A stretch of DNA of 64,000 nucleotides from Flavobacterium pectinovorum (GTDB taxonomy: Bacteria; Bacteroidota; Bacteroidia; Flavobacteriales; Flavobacteriaceae). Both the position numbers and the translations under genes were made by a program. Shown in pieces: positions 1-9,081 of this stretch (position 1 is the stretch's first letter; each line of letters starts with the position of its first letter). The notes beneath the pieces are model-generated. The model did no database searches. It was given only the letters and a program-made list of their open reading frames with translations, and was not told the origin of the DNA. The stretch is taken from positions 1 to 64,000 of the forward strand of contig NZ_JAFEVZ010000007.1 in assembly GCF_022802975.1 (NCBI RefSeq), written 5' to 3'.

Positions 1-557
1 TTCATTTAAAAACGAAACTTATAATTTTAAAGTTCTAAAAATTACGCAAAATCAGCAATCTGCAACTTCATCAAACGAAACTTATAATCTCTTAATATGA
101 GCCTATATGGTTTAAAATGATTTTTCCACCATATAAGTAATATAAGTTCATTTAAAACAGAGCTTATAATTTTAAAGTTCTAAAAATTACGCAAAATCAG
201 CAATCTGCAACTTCATCAAACGAAACTTATAATCTCATAATATGAGCCTATATAGTTTAAAATGATTTTTCCCTACATATAAGTAATATAAGTTCATTTA
301 AAAACGAAACTTATAATTTTAAAGTTCTAAAAATTACGCAAAATCAGCAATCTGCAACTTCATCAAACGAAACTTATAATCTCTTAATATGAGCCTATAT
401 GGTTTAAAATGATTTTTCCCTCCATACTAAGTAATATAAGTTCATTTAAAAACGAAACTTATAATTTTAAAGTTCTAAAAATTACGCAAAATCAGCAATC
501 TGCAACTTCATCAAACGAAACTTATAATCTCTTATATGAGCTTATATGGTTTAAAAT
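1..557. repeat. Tandem array of about 146-bp units (3.8 copies visible)
   Basis: Four near-identical units begin at about 1, 147, 293 and 441 (periods 146, 146, 148), and the array runs off the left edge. Each unit starts TTCATTTAAAA and contains the phrase ACGAAACTTATAAT twice. TATAAGTT at a unit end and AACTTATA at the start of the next form an 8-bp inverted repeat across each junction. Units differ by a few substitutions and 1-2 bp indels. The last unit stops at the 3' end of the TlpA-like gene. No spacers separate the units, so this is not CRISPR. Confidence 0.9.
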
Positions 558-558
558 T

Positions 559-1329
559 TCACAATTTACTTTCTTTCTCCAACGCAACTTCTAAGCTTTC
601 GAAATTAGAAACTACTTTTTTGATTAACCCTTCTTTATCCAAAATAAAATGTGTTGGAAAAGCATTCAAATCCAGTTTTTCATTCATATAACCTTTCATG
701 TTTGGAACAACCGAATACGAAAGCGGTTTCCTTGCTAAAAATGTTTTCAATTGTTCCGGTGTATCTTCGGCAAGACTTATAAAAACGATGTCTTTTCGGT
801 CTTTGTATTTGGAGACTAATGCGTTGACCTGGGGGAATTCTTTGATACAGGCTGCGCAATGAATGTACCAGCATTTGATTACGATGATTTTGCCTTTCAT
901 GGATTCATTTGTAACTGTATTTCCTTCTAAATCATTAAAAGTGAATTCGGGAAAAGGCTTTCCTTCCATCTCGTAATTTTTTAAGGCATCAAAAGCTTCC
1001 TGATTAATGGTTGCTTTGATACTGGTATCTGATTTTGGAAGGATTTTAAACAGCTTGTAATAATAAACCGAATCAGCTGATTTTAATCGGATTGGTATAA
1101 AATTTTCGTTTGTCAGGGCATTCAAAAATGCTTTTTTTGAGATTTCTTTTGATTGAGAATCCAGAGCGGTAAAATCTTCGGATAAGATTATCTTTTTGTT
1201 ATAAGCCGACCAATCACTAAACGTTTTCTGAATTTGAACAGGATCGACTTCAGGAGTTCCAAATTTATTTTGGGAGAAACTTAGAGAAAAAATAAAAAGA
1301 AGTGGCAACAGACTGATGAATTTCTTCAT
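559..1329 (-). CDS. TlpA/thioredoxin-like thiol-disulfide protein, exported
   Basis: A 256-aa protein with an N-terminal signal peptide (about residues 1-19, ending SLSFSQ). The thioredoxin-like domain occupies about 120-250. It has the redox motif HCAAC (Cys158, Cys161) after a KGKIIVIKCW strand and a cis-proline loop AFPTHF near residue 222. This matches the AhpC/TSA-TlpA-ResA group that reduces or exchanges disulfides in the periplasm. The first 100 residues are a spacer domain I do not recognise. An extra cysteine (Cys153) lies just before the active site. Its 3' end abuts the tandem array, and no partner gene is adjacent. The redox-fold assignment is firm; the substrate is unknown. Confidence 0.85.
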   Translation of the reverse strand: MKKFISLLPLLFIFSLSFSQNKFGTPEVDPVQIQKTFSDWSAYNKKIILSEDFTALDSQSKEISKKAFLNALTNENFIPIRLKSADSVYYYKLFKILPKSDTSIKATINQEAFDALKNYEMEGKPFPEFTFNDLEGNTVTNESMKGKIIVIKCWYIHCAACIKEFPQVNALVSKYKDRKDIVFISLAEDTPEQLKTFLARKPLSYSVVPNMKGYMNEKLDLNAFPTHFILDKEGLIKKVVSNFESLEVALEKESKL

Positions 1330-1484
1330 GGATTTTATTAAATAATTTAGGAGTCAAAAGTACTTAAAAATTAGTTTTTTACGCAGATTTTGGAGATTTA
1401 GACAGATTTTTTATTGTGATTTTTGAATTAGAAGTTAATTTCAAAAAAACTCAAAAGTCGTAAAATTAAGTCCTTCTCATTTTT

Positions 1485-1570
1485 GTCATTTCGACGAAGG
1501 AGAAATCACGCTAGCAGCTCGACAAAAGTTGGTTGCTCTCCCTCAGTGATTTCTCCTTCGTCGAAATGAC
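1485..1570. repeat. Dispersed inverted repeat, copy 1 (25-bp arms)
   Basis: Perfect 25-bp arms at 1485-1509 and 1546-1570 flank a 36-nt spacer. The arm begins GTCATTTCGACGAAGGAG and ends AAATCAC. The same arms occur at 50620-50715 with an unrelated spacer, so this is a dispersed REP-like element rather than a gene-specific terminator. Confidence 0.85.
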
Positions 1571-1604
1571 AAGATTATTTAAATCTTTGTAAATGATTGT
1601 TATG

Positions 1605-1737
1605 AAACCTAAAGCCCTAGCCCTGATCGAAGCGGTATCCTTTTATGGCGATCCCGATAGCTATCGGGAGCCATAAAAGATTAAGCGGAGAGCAGGACAC
1701 GAGCGATAGCGAACTGACGAAGTAAACAGCTCCTAAA
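1605..1737 (+). ncRNA. Candidate structured RNA / repeat resembling the Flavo-1 motif, copy 1
   Basis: A long hairpin has 10-bp arms CTTTTATGGC (1640-1649) and GCCATAAAAG (1670-1679) around the perfect palindrome TCCCGATAGCTATCGGGA (1652-1669). It is bracketed by GAAGCGGTATCC on the left and AAGCGGAGAGCAGGAC on the right, with CCTG and CAGG able to close an outer stem. The same bracket occurs on the minus strand at 16693-16776 with a different hairpin. The architecture recalls the abundant flavobacterial Flavo-1 RNA; that name is my inference and was not checked against a covariance model. Confidence 0.45.
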
Positions 1738-1745
1738 AACTTAAA

Positions 1746-1777
1746 CAAAAAAAACCTGACAATTACTTGCCAGGTTT
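1746..1777 (-). terminator. Intrinsic terminator downstream of the chitin operon
   Basis: Read on the minus strand, AAACCTG, a 12-nt loop and CAGGTTT are followed by a run of eight T. It lies about 250 bp past the GH20 stop and is the first good terminator there. The gap 1778-2023 otherwise holds only AT-rich sequence. Confidence 0.6.
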
Positions 1778-2023
1778 AGAATGCTCTCCTCTAAGCAAAA
1801 ACCAAATAACAAATTACCTAAAATCGATACATTTTGGAAATGAAAATCAGATTAAAAAATAAATAACCAAACTCAATTTTAACCTACCCAATTTTTTATT
1901 TCCTTACTTTTAAAACATTCAACTTATTAACTGGTCTAAAAGTATCTCTACCGGATTTGTTGCCGGCAGAGATTTAGTACCAATTAACACAACTTCACTT
2001 AAACTACTTTACTAACTCAAACT

Positions 2024-4087
2024 TTATATTAATTTTTTAAGGCTTGCATAGACTGCCAGCTCAACATCGGCATGATCTTTTGTATTGCATTGCTCGATTA
2101 AACTTTTTAAATCTGCTGATTTTAAAGTTGATTTATTATCTAAAACCAATAACAATTCTTGTGACACATCGCTTAATTTTTTAGCCAAAGGCAGAATTGG
2201 CTGTACTAAAGGTGCGTTGGCACTTAAGTCATTTAATTCTTTATATACGGCAATCCATTTGTTTAAAAATGTGGTAACTTTTGCTTTGTTTTCAGGTGTT
2301 TTACTTGCCAAATATTGTTTTACGGCATCATCAAATGCCAATGCATCTTTTGCATCCGGCGTGCAGGCATCTGCAAAAAGTGTAAACGGTGAATACGTTT
2401 GATATTCGGTTCCGTCTTTGTTTCGTGTATATCCTTTTAGCGGTTCGCAAACATTTGAGAATTCGCTAAGAGATTTTACATTTTGGTTGTTTGCAATATT
2501 TCTTAAAATCACATCTTTGTTACGAATGTGCGTTAAACCCAATTCTTCTAATCGGAACGAAACGGTTTCAAGGCGTCTGCGCATATCGGCAACATCTGTA
2601 ATATTTTCGGCTGACCAAAGCCTTTCTGCAATTGCTGCCGTTCTTGGCCAAATTCTGGAATCTATTGTTTCCGGTGTCGCCAACTCTGTCCACATCGGGG
2701 CTTCTCCTCCTAAAATCCTTGCTTTTTCTTCAGTTGTAAATTCAACTCCTTTCGGCATTGGGTCAGTTAAATAATGGCTTTCAATTGGATACATCAAATC
2801 GATATAATATCCGTTTGACAATACTGTTTTGTATCCTTTTTTTACTGCTTCTGCTAAAGACTGGCCCGGCAGAACACCTTCATTTGGTCCTCTCCACGAA
2901 TGAACGATTGCTTCTTTCGAAAGGTTTTTGGTTAAAATTTCTTCCCAGCCCATTAATTGTTTTCCGTGTTTTTTAAGCATCGGAACCAATTGCATGGTAA
3001 AATAAGTCTGCAGTTCGTGGTTGGTGGCTAACTTATTTTTCTTTTTAAATTCCTGAATTTTAGGGTTTGCATCCCAGTCTTTCCCTTCATTTTCATCTCC
3101 TCCAATGTGAAAATAATCCCCGGGAAACAATGGGCAAACCTCATCAAAGATTTCGCTTAATAATTGATATGTCTTAGGATTTGTAGGATCTAATGTAGGT
3201 GTAAAAATACCCGCATTTCTTTCGACAGTATAGGTTACAATTGCTGTGCCCTGAATGTTTTTTTCTGCTCCGCCTTTTAATGCGATCACTTTACTTCCTA
3301 TTTCAGGATAAGCTGTCAATATCGCGGTTCCGTGACCCGGAACATCAATTTCCGGAACGATCAAAATACCGCGTTCATCAGCATATTTTACGATATTTCT
3401 AATTTCTTCCTGCGTGTAATACATTCCATCCGAAGCCAGTTCAATTAGTTTTGGATGTTTCTTCATTTCGATTCTCCAGCCCTGATCATCTACTAAATGC
3501 CAGTGAAAAACATTCATTTTCATAGCCGCTAATCCGTCAAGATTTCTTTTGATTACGTCTACCGGCTGAAAATGTCTTGCAGCATCAATCATCAGACCTC
3601 TCCATGTAAATCTTGGAAAATCTGAAATTTGTGCTTTCGGAAAATAAAATGATTTACTATCATTCTGCAACAGCTGCAATAACGTTTCAAGACCATGTAA
3701 AGCTCCCAGATCGCTAGTTGCTTCTATTGTAATTTTGTTTTGTTTGATATCTAAATGGTAACTTTCGTCTTCATACAAACCAATTTTTCCGCTTTTAGTA
3801 CAGTTTATCTGAAGTTCTGCTGTTGGAACTTCGTTTAGTTTTGTAACAAAATCCTGTCCGAAAAAAAGACCTGTTCTGCCATCTAAACGGCGTAAAAAAC
3901 GAGTTACCCCTCCAAAAATTCTCGGATTTGGATTGCCGGTAATATTTACTTTAAAATTTTTACTCAAAGTAAAACTTCCATCATTTAAAACAATGTTTTG
4001 CGGCCAGGGCATAAGATTTAGCTGCTCTTTTTTAATCTGAGCACTAGAAGTTAAACCTGCTAATAGTAGGACTAGTATATATTTCAT
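2024..4087 (-). CDS. GH20 beta-N-acetylhexosaminidase, exported
   Basis: A 687-aa exo-glycosidase expected to remove terminal GlcNAc from chito-oligosaccharides in the periplasm. A signal peptide (1-16, ending SSAQ) is followed by a GH20b-type domain (about 25-155) and the catalytic barrel (about 160-500). Visible family motifs are FTWRGLMIDAARH (160-171), HWHLVDDQGWR (195-205) and FHIGGDENEG, whose Asp331-Glu332 is the catalytic pair of substrate-assisted catalysis. The C-terminal 170 residues are not recognised. It lies 151 bp downstream of nagB on the same strand with no terminator between them, so it is probably cotranscribed from the nagB promoter. Family certain; chitin specificity rests on context. 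Confidence 0.95.
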   Translation of the reverse strand: MKYILVLLLAGLTSSAQIKKEQLNLMPWPQNIVLNDGSFTLSKNFKVNITGNPNPRIFGGVTRFLRRLDGRTGLFFGQDFVTKLNEVPTAELQINCTKSGKIGLYEDESYHLDIKQNKITIEATSDLGALHGLETLLQLLQNDSKSFYFPKAQISDFPRFTWRGLMIDAARHFQPVDVIKRNLDGLAAMKMNVFHWHLVDDQGWRIEMKKHPKLIELASDGMYYTQEEIRNIVKYADERGILIVPEIDVPGHGTAILTAYPEIGSKVIALKGGAEKNIQGTAIVTYTVERNAGIFTPTLDPTNPKTYQLLSEIFDEVCPLFPGDYFHIGGDENEGKDWDANPKIQEFKKKNKLATNHELQTYFTMQLVPMLKKHGKQLMGWEEILTKNLSKEAIVHSWRGPNEGVLPGQSLAEAVKKGYKTVLSNGYYIDLMYPIESHYLTDPMPKGVEFTTEEKARILGGEAPMWTELATPETIDSRIWPRTAAIAERLWSAENITDVADMRRRLETVSFRLEELGLTHIRNKDVILRNIANNQNVKSLSEFSNVCEPLKGYTRNKDGTEYQTYSPFTLFADACTPDAKDALAFDDAVKQYLASKTPENKAKVTTFLNKWIAVYKELNDLSANAPLVQPILPLAKKLSDVSQELLLVLDNKSTLKSADLKSLIEQCNTKDHADVELAVYASLKKLI

Positions 4088-4238
4088 TTTATGGCGCTTG
4101 AAAAATGGTTATCCTGAGACAACATTAATAAATAGATAAAAAATCCAGAATGATCTCTCTATTGATCCTCACTATCAGTATGAAATCAATCTGAATTTGG
4201 TAATTTGATTCGCTATAAATCAAATCCTAAAAATAATC

Positions 4239-6176
4239 TTAGTAATCAAAACGTTTGAAAGCCTCAATAGCTTCGTATTCTGCCAAACCTAATTCATCGT
4301 ACAGAATGGCAGTATTTTTATTTCGGTCTTCTGCCCTAACCCAAAATTCTCTGGAGTCATTTCCCTGGAACATCACCCTGTCTTTTTGAGACTGGTGATA
4401 TAAAATCGCATGACGCTTCAATAATACTTCAGATGGAGAAAGCGGAACGGCCATGTCAATTTCGTGAATGTCCCATTCGTGCCAGGCACCTCTGTACAGC
4501 CATAACCAGCAGTCATCCATATAGGGTTCTGATTTTAATTGCTTTAAAGCTGCAAATATGGCATTCAGACAAACCTCATGTGTTCCGTGCGGATCTGCCA
4601 AATCTCCTGCAGCAAATACCTGATGCGGTTTTATTTTGGCAATAATATCCTTTACAATAGCAATATCTTCAGGACCCAGCGGGTTTTTCTTTACCTGTCC
4701 GGTTTCATAAAAGGGAAGATCTAAAAAGTGGGTGTTTTCATCTTTTAGTCCGATGTATCTTGTTGCAGCATACGATTCCCTTCTGCGAATCAGTCCTTTT
4801 AATTTTCGAACTTCCAGTGAATCTACCTGATCTTCAGATTTGTTGTTCAAAAATTTAATAACTGATTTGAAATTAATTTTAGCATCAATATCTCCAACAA
4901 AATCGTTACATACTTCAGCAAATTTTAGTGCTTCATCGTCTGTAACCGCTATATTTCCTGAGGTTTGATATACAACGTGTACATCATGCCCCTGTTTGAT
5001 TAATTTTGAAAAAGTTCCTCCCATAGAAATCACATCATCATCAGGATGCGGACTAAAAAGAATCACTCGTTTTTTTGCAGGATTGGCTCTTTCCGGACGA
5101 TGAGAATCATCTGTATTAGGTTTTCCTCCAGGCCATCCTGTAATAGTATGCTGCAATACGTTGAACATGTTAATATTCAAATCGTACGCAGAACCTTCCT
5201 GTGCGAGAAGATCAGACATTCCGTTGTTGTTGTAATCACGGTCTGTTAATTTTAAAATCGACTGTTTTGTTTTTTGGCACAACCAAACAATCGCTTTGCT
5301 TTTTAATTCCTGTGTCCAGATACATTCTCCAACTAACCAAGGCGTTTTGAAACGCGTCAATTCTACCGCTGCAGACTGATCTAAAACGAAAGTTGCATTA
5401 GGATGATTTTGTAAAAATGTGGCAGGAACTTCAGAACTGATATCACCCTGAATGGTTCTCTTGATGATATCTGCTTTGTTTTGTCCCCAGGCCATTAGTA
5501 CAATTCTCTTCGATCTCATAATGGTCGAAACTCCCATGGTAATTGCTCTTTTTGGAACGTTGTCTATACCATTAAAGTCAGATGAAGCATCTACCCTTGT
5601 AATATGATCCAGTGTAATAATTCTGGTTCCGGAGTTAATGTGCGATCCCGGTTCATTGAAGCCCACGTGACCTGTACGTCCGATACCTAATAATTGAAAA
5701 TCAAGGCCTCCGGCTTGTTTGATATTCATTTCATAGTCGATACAATATTGATTCAACTCATCAATTGCAACGGTACCATCAGGAATATTAACATTCTCCG
5801 GATCGATATCAATATGATTAAAAAGATGCTGATGCATGAAATAGTGATAGCTCTGATTATTCTCCTTTGACATTGGATAATATTCATCCAGATTAAAAGT
5901 GATTACATTTCTAAAACTTAATCCTTCTTCTCTGTGCATTCTCACTAATTCCTCATATACTTTTATAGGAGAAGAACCTGTTGCCAGACCTAAAACACAA
6001 GATTTATTTTTTTCTTGTTTAGATCTAATTAACTGAGCGATTTCCTGCGCTACAATTAATGAAGCTTCTGCTGAACTTTTGAAGATTTCATTGTGGATTT
6101 TCTCAAATCTGGTTTCTTCAAATTTTCCTGCACTTTTATAGCTGATATCAGGTTTTATTTCTAAAGCACTTTTCAT
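4239..6176 (-). CDS. nagB: Glucosamine-6-phosphate deaminase fused to a PIG-L-type deacetylase domain
   Basis: A 645-aa cytoplasmic two-domain protein. Residues about 25-300 are NagB, which converts glucosamine-6-phosphate to fructose-6-phosphate plus ammonia: phosphate loop LATGSSP (64-70), NLDEYY with Asp97, and GIGRTGHVGFNEP with His170 and Glu175. The residue equivalent to E. coli NagB Asp141 is Thr168. Residues about 368-620 are a PIG-L/LmbE-like domain with SPHPDDD (His377, Asp380) and DPHGTHE (His530, His533), the usual metal ligands. E. coli NagB is about 266 aa, so this is clearly a fusion. No nagA is visible in the window, so the second domain may deacetylate GlcNAc-6-phosphate; that is inference. 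A leader of about 100 nt is predicted. Confidence 0.93.
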   Translation of the reverse strand: MKSALEIKPDISYKSAGKFEETRFEKIHNEIFKSSAEASLIVAQEIAQLIRSKQEKNKSCVLGLATGSSPIKVYEELVRMHREEGLSFRNVITFNLDEYYPMSKENNQSYHYFMHQHLFNHIDIDPENVNIPDGTVAIDELNQYCIDYEMNIKQAGGLDFQLLGIGRTGHVGFNEPGSHINSGTRIITLDHITRVDASSDFNGIDNVPKRAITMGVSTIMRSKRIVLMAWGQNKADIIKRTIQGDISSEVPATFLQNHPNATFVLDQSAAVELTRFKTPWLVGECIWTQELKSKAIVWLCQKTKQSILKLTDRDYNNNGMSDLLAQEGSAYDLNINMFNVLQHTITGWPGGKPNTDDSHRPERANPAKKRVILFSPHPDDDVISMGGTFSKLIKQGHDVHVVYQTSGNIAVTDDEALKFAEVCNDFVGDIDAKINFKSVIKFLNNKSEDQVDSLEVRKLKGLIRRRESYAATRYIGLKDENTHFLDLPFYETGQVKKNPLGPEDIAIVKDIIAKIKPHQVFAAGDLADPHGTHEVCLNAIFAALKQLKSEPYMDDCWLWLYRGAWHEWDIHEIDMAVPLSPSEVLLKRHAILYHQSQKDRVMFQGNDSREFWVRAEDRNKNTAILYDELGLAEYEAIEAFKRFDY

Positions 6177-6282
6177 TTTTTTTCTTTTTTGATAATATTA
6201 TATATAAAAGCAAGACTTACATGTAATTAATTAATTTACAAAAACTTAAAAAATTACTAATCCCAACTTATATTCTTTTCTG

Positions 6283-6349
6283 CAAATTTATTTTTAAAGG
6301 ACTCCTCAAAAAAATTATTTATACAAACTGCTCAAACTTTTAAACGAAC
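6283..6349 (-). promoter_or_regulatory. nagB promoter with paired direct-repeat operator
   Basis: Minus strand. A -7 box TAAATTTG (6283-6290) matches the Bacteroidetes TAnnTTTG consensus. Direct repeats GTTCGTTTAAA (6339-6349) and GTTTGTATAAA (6318-6328) are exactly 21 bp apart, with 27 bp between the nearer repeat and the -7 box. The susC promoter has the same layout and aligns without gaps over about 90 bp. GCAGTTTGT around the nearer repeat resembles known LytTR-family recognition sites. The predicted leader to the nagB start is about 100 nt. Confidence 0.75.
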
Positions 6350-6430
6350 AGCACTATTCAGTCAATAACACGTTTTTGTACAATAAAAGGAACTTCTAGC
6401 CCTTAAAAATTCACCTGTTTTACAATACTT

Positions 6431-7456
6431 TTAGTTACCACATAAATCAGAAGTGACAAACCCCAGTTTTGTATATTTTTTATGAATGACATCCAATAAG
6501 GAATACTGATCAAATGAATCCTGGGCAATTTCCCAAATCATTATTCCGCCAGTCGTTTCTGAAGCCAGTTGCACTTTTTGCTCAATAGTTGGTCTTCCGT
6601 TATAATAAATTTTACCCAATTCATCCAGCTCTGCAAATTGACTGCCTACTGCAATAATTTGTGCGTAAGTTGCACTGGTAGCAACAGGATCTGTAAAATT
6701 ATAACCATAAAAAGGAACTCCAAGTGTCAGTTTTTCTTTTGGGACATTTTGCATTTCATTCCAAAATTCGATTCCTAGTTTAGCATCATTAAAAGAACTA
6801 TGCTGACCCGGCTTATTAGGTGCCCATGGTCCTGTCATGTCATACGCCATGATATTGATAAAATCAAAAGCATTGAGAGCTTCATTGTTTATATTTACAA
6901 AACGGGTGTTATTTGGTAAAGCTGCCGTTATGAGTTTGTTTTTGCTTTTTATGGCATTTTTTAGTTCAATAACAAAACCACTGTAACCTATAGTTACCGC
7001 ATCCCATTCCAGATCTACATCAACACCATCCAGTTTATGAACTTCAACAAAATCTATTATTTTTTTTATAAAAGCAGGTCTGTTTTCCGGCTTATCAATA
7101 AGCAACGACCAATTAGCAGCCTGTTCTGCCGAGATAACTCCACCGGCAATAGATACACATATTTTAATATTGGGATTTATAGCTCTTACATGTTTAATTA
7201 CCGCATCAATATCACCATCAAAAATTAAATTACCCGTGTTATCCGGATTTGCAAATGACAGATTAAGATGCGTCAGCTTACAAAATTGTATGGAGCTGAT
7301 TTTACCAAAATTATCTATTGACAAATATCCTACAACCCTGGCCGTTTTAGTTTTTGAATTATCAATTTCTGCATCGTTGCCCTTAGAGCAGCTGTAAGAG
7401 GAAAAAAGTGAACCAATAAAAAAAAGGATGCCTAATAAGGCTTTATTTTTTATCAT
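6431..7456 (-). CDS. GH18 chitinase-type glycoside hydrolase, lipoprotein
   Basis: A 341-aa protein with a lipoprotein signal (lipobox SYSC, Cys23), probably displayed on the outer membrane next to SusCD. The single GH18 barrel spans about 40-325. It contains the strand SIAGG (102-106), the catalytic motif DGVDVDLEWD with general acid Glu150, and IMAYDMTG (202-209), whose Tyr-Asp stabilises the oxazolinium intermediate. No carbohydrate-binding module or type IX secretion C-terminal domain is present, so it is a compact enzyme likely cutting soluble or partly degraded chitin rather than a large secreted chitinase. It follows susD by 79 bp on the same strand and is probably in the susC operon. 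Confidence 0.93.
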   Translation of the reverse strand: MIKNKALLGILFFIGSLFSSYSCSKGNDAEIDNSKTKTARVVGYLSIDNFGKISSIQFCKLTHLNLSFANPDNTGNLIFDGDIDAVIKHVRAINPNIKICVSIAGGVISAEQAANWSLLIDKPENRPAFIKKIIDFVEVHKLDGVDVDLEWDAVTIGYSGFVIELKNAIKSKNKLITAALPNNTRFVNINNEALNAFDFINIMAYDMTGPWAPNKPGQHSSFNDAKLGIEFWNEMQNVPKEKLTLGVPFYGYNFTDPVATSATYAQIIAVGSQFAELDELGKIYYNGRPTIEQKVQLASETTGGIMIWEIAQDSFDQYSLLDVIHKKYTKLGFVTSDLCGN

Positions 7457-7535
7457 TATTTTTAATTTAAAATTGTTTTTTAATTTAATTAGAATGAAAA
7501 TAACACCTTATTAGGCATAACTTTGGAATTATTTT

Positions 7536-9068
7536 TTAGTTTGCATCCCACCAAACTTTATTCAGCCAGTCATTTGTTCCTCCCATTCTTGATAATGCCT
7601 CCAAATAATTTGCTTCATTTTTCTGCATCTCATCATTTGGATAATACAAACGTTTTGGCATAACACCACCTGTTTCAGAATCTGGATTTGTTATTGGAAG
7701 CAATTGAGGAAATCCTGATCTTCTCTGGTTTGAGTAAGCTTCTATACTGTTGAATATGTATGTAATCCAAAGCTGAGTCCCAATTTGCTCTTTTTCTGTT
7801 CCTGCAACCAATGGCTTAGCATTTAAATAAGCATCAATATCAGTCTGAGATGGTAGAGGTGCGTTATAAATTGCCAATTGTTTGATACCAGCTTCAACTC
7901 CTTTTTTGTAATATTCAGCAGCAGAAGTTCCTGTTACCCATCCTCTGTGAGCAGCTTCTGCCAATAATAATTGTGTTTCCGAATAACTTACATGCAGATA
8001 AGGTGTTGTTTTTTGCTTAAAATAAGACTGAATTCCTGAAGTTGCAGTTGCCCCTCCTGGAGCCTGATATTGAAAAAGTCCTGGTCTAACTCCTTCATAT
8101 AATTTTTCTCCTGACTGAACAGGCTGTCCACCTTTTCCGGGTAATGCAGATGTTGCTTTAGGAGTTGCGAGCATCGTTAGTCTAGGATCTCCATTATCTC
8201 TCAAATAATCTATTACTAATGAACTGAAATGATCTCCGTGTTCATTACCTACCATTGCATAAGCTAAACCATTTCCTCTAAAATCAATAGAAGCAGGATT
8301 ATCGTTAAAAGTAGCATCTAAGTGTTTCATCACACAATTGTCAAGGTTACTTTCAAAAACACCATTTTGTAAAGCTGCTTTTACCTGCTTTTCTGCTTCT
8401 GCAGGTTTTACTTCAGAAAGTCTCATTCCTAAACGTAGCCTTAGCGTATTAGCCAGTTTTTTCCATTTTGAAATATCACCATTGTAAAACAAATCTCCCT
8501 TAACAATACCACCACCGGCATTTAACTGGTTGTAAGCTTCATCTAACTGACTGAAAAAGGCCATGTAGACTTCTTCTTGTGTATCATATTTTGGTGTTAC
8601 AATTCCTTGTGAAAATCCTAATCCCGCTTGAGAATAAGGAATATCTCCATAAAGATCTGTCAAACGATGAGCTACCATTACTTTCATGATTTTTGCTACA
8701 GCATTCATGTTTACCATAGCCGGATTACCACTGGTTTTATCCAAAATATCCACAACATTTTTCAACTCATTAGCATAACCGTTTCTCCAGATTGCTGTTG
8801 CATAGTCATCCTGTTTCTTGAATTTGTTACCATATTCTGTTTGATTCCACGCACCTGAATAATGCTGTACAAATCCGCCTGAATAAATTAAGTTAGTTCT
8901 CCATTGATAGTATCCGTCACCAGACATACACAATTGGGTAAAGGTAAGCTGACCTGCAGGATTTGCAGACAAGGCTACCGGGTCTTTCTCCAGTTCATCA
9001 AAATTTTCGGTACAGCCAACTGTGGTTAACAATATGGCTATGGCTAGTATTATTTGTTTAAATTTCAT
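7536..9068 (-). CDS. SusD/RagB-family glycan-binding lipoprotein
   Basis: A 510-aa surface lipoprotein that would cap the adjacent SusC channel and bind chito-oligosaccharides. The start at 9068 gives MKFKQIILAIAILL and lipobox TVGC (Cys19), 13 bp after the susC stop; a longer open frame to 9185 overlaps susC and lacks a signal peptide. The family's N-terminal pattern (ENFDELEKDP, then helical TPR-like repeats with VAHRLTDLYGDIPYS) and C-terminal NEANYLEALSRMGG fit the SusD-like group. Substrate is inferred from the flanking GH18, GH20 and nagB. Confidence 0.94.
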   Translation of the reverse strand: MKFKQIILAIAILLTTVGCTENFDELEKDPVALSANPAGQLTFTQLCMSGDGYYQWRTNLIYSGGFVQHYSGAWNQTEYGNKFKKQDDYATAIWRNGYANELKNVVDILDKTSGNPAMVNMNAVAKIMKVMVAHRLTDLYGDIPYSQAGLGFSQGIVTPKYDTQEEVYMAFFSQLDEAYNQLNAGGGIVKGDLFYNGDISKWKKLANTLRLRLGMRLSEVKPAEAEKQVKAALQNGVFESNLDNCVMKHLDATFNDNPASIDFRGNGLAYAMVGNEHGDHFSSLVIDYLRDNGDPRLTMLATPKATSALPGKGGQPVQSGEKLYEGVRPGLFQYQAPGGATATSGIQSYFKQKTTPYLHVSYSETQLLLAEAAHRGWVTGTSAAEYYKKGVEAGIKQLAIYNAPLPSQTDIDAYLNAKPLVAGTEKEQIGTQLWITYIFNSIEAYSNQRRSGFPQLLPITNPDSETGGVMPKRLYYPNDEMQKNEANYLEALSRMGGTNDWLNKVWWDAN

Positions 9069-9081
9069 AATTTCTTTTTTT

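Noticed and set aside
1..557. CRISPR array
   Set aside because: The 146-bp units are contiguous, with no spacers and no cas genes.
409..594. ORF on the + strand in the repeat array
   Set aside because: It is made of tandem-repeat sequence and antisense to the TlpA-like 3' end; no protein features.
2085..2976. Plus-strand ORFs inside the GH20 gene
   Set aside because: Antisense shadows of a certain gene.
6431..7456. Type IX secretion C-terminal domain on the GH18
   Set aside because: The C-terminus has no such domain; the protein is a lipoprotein.
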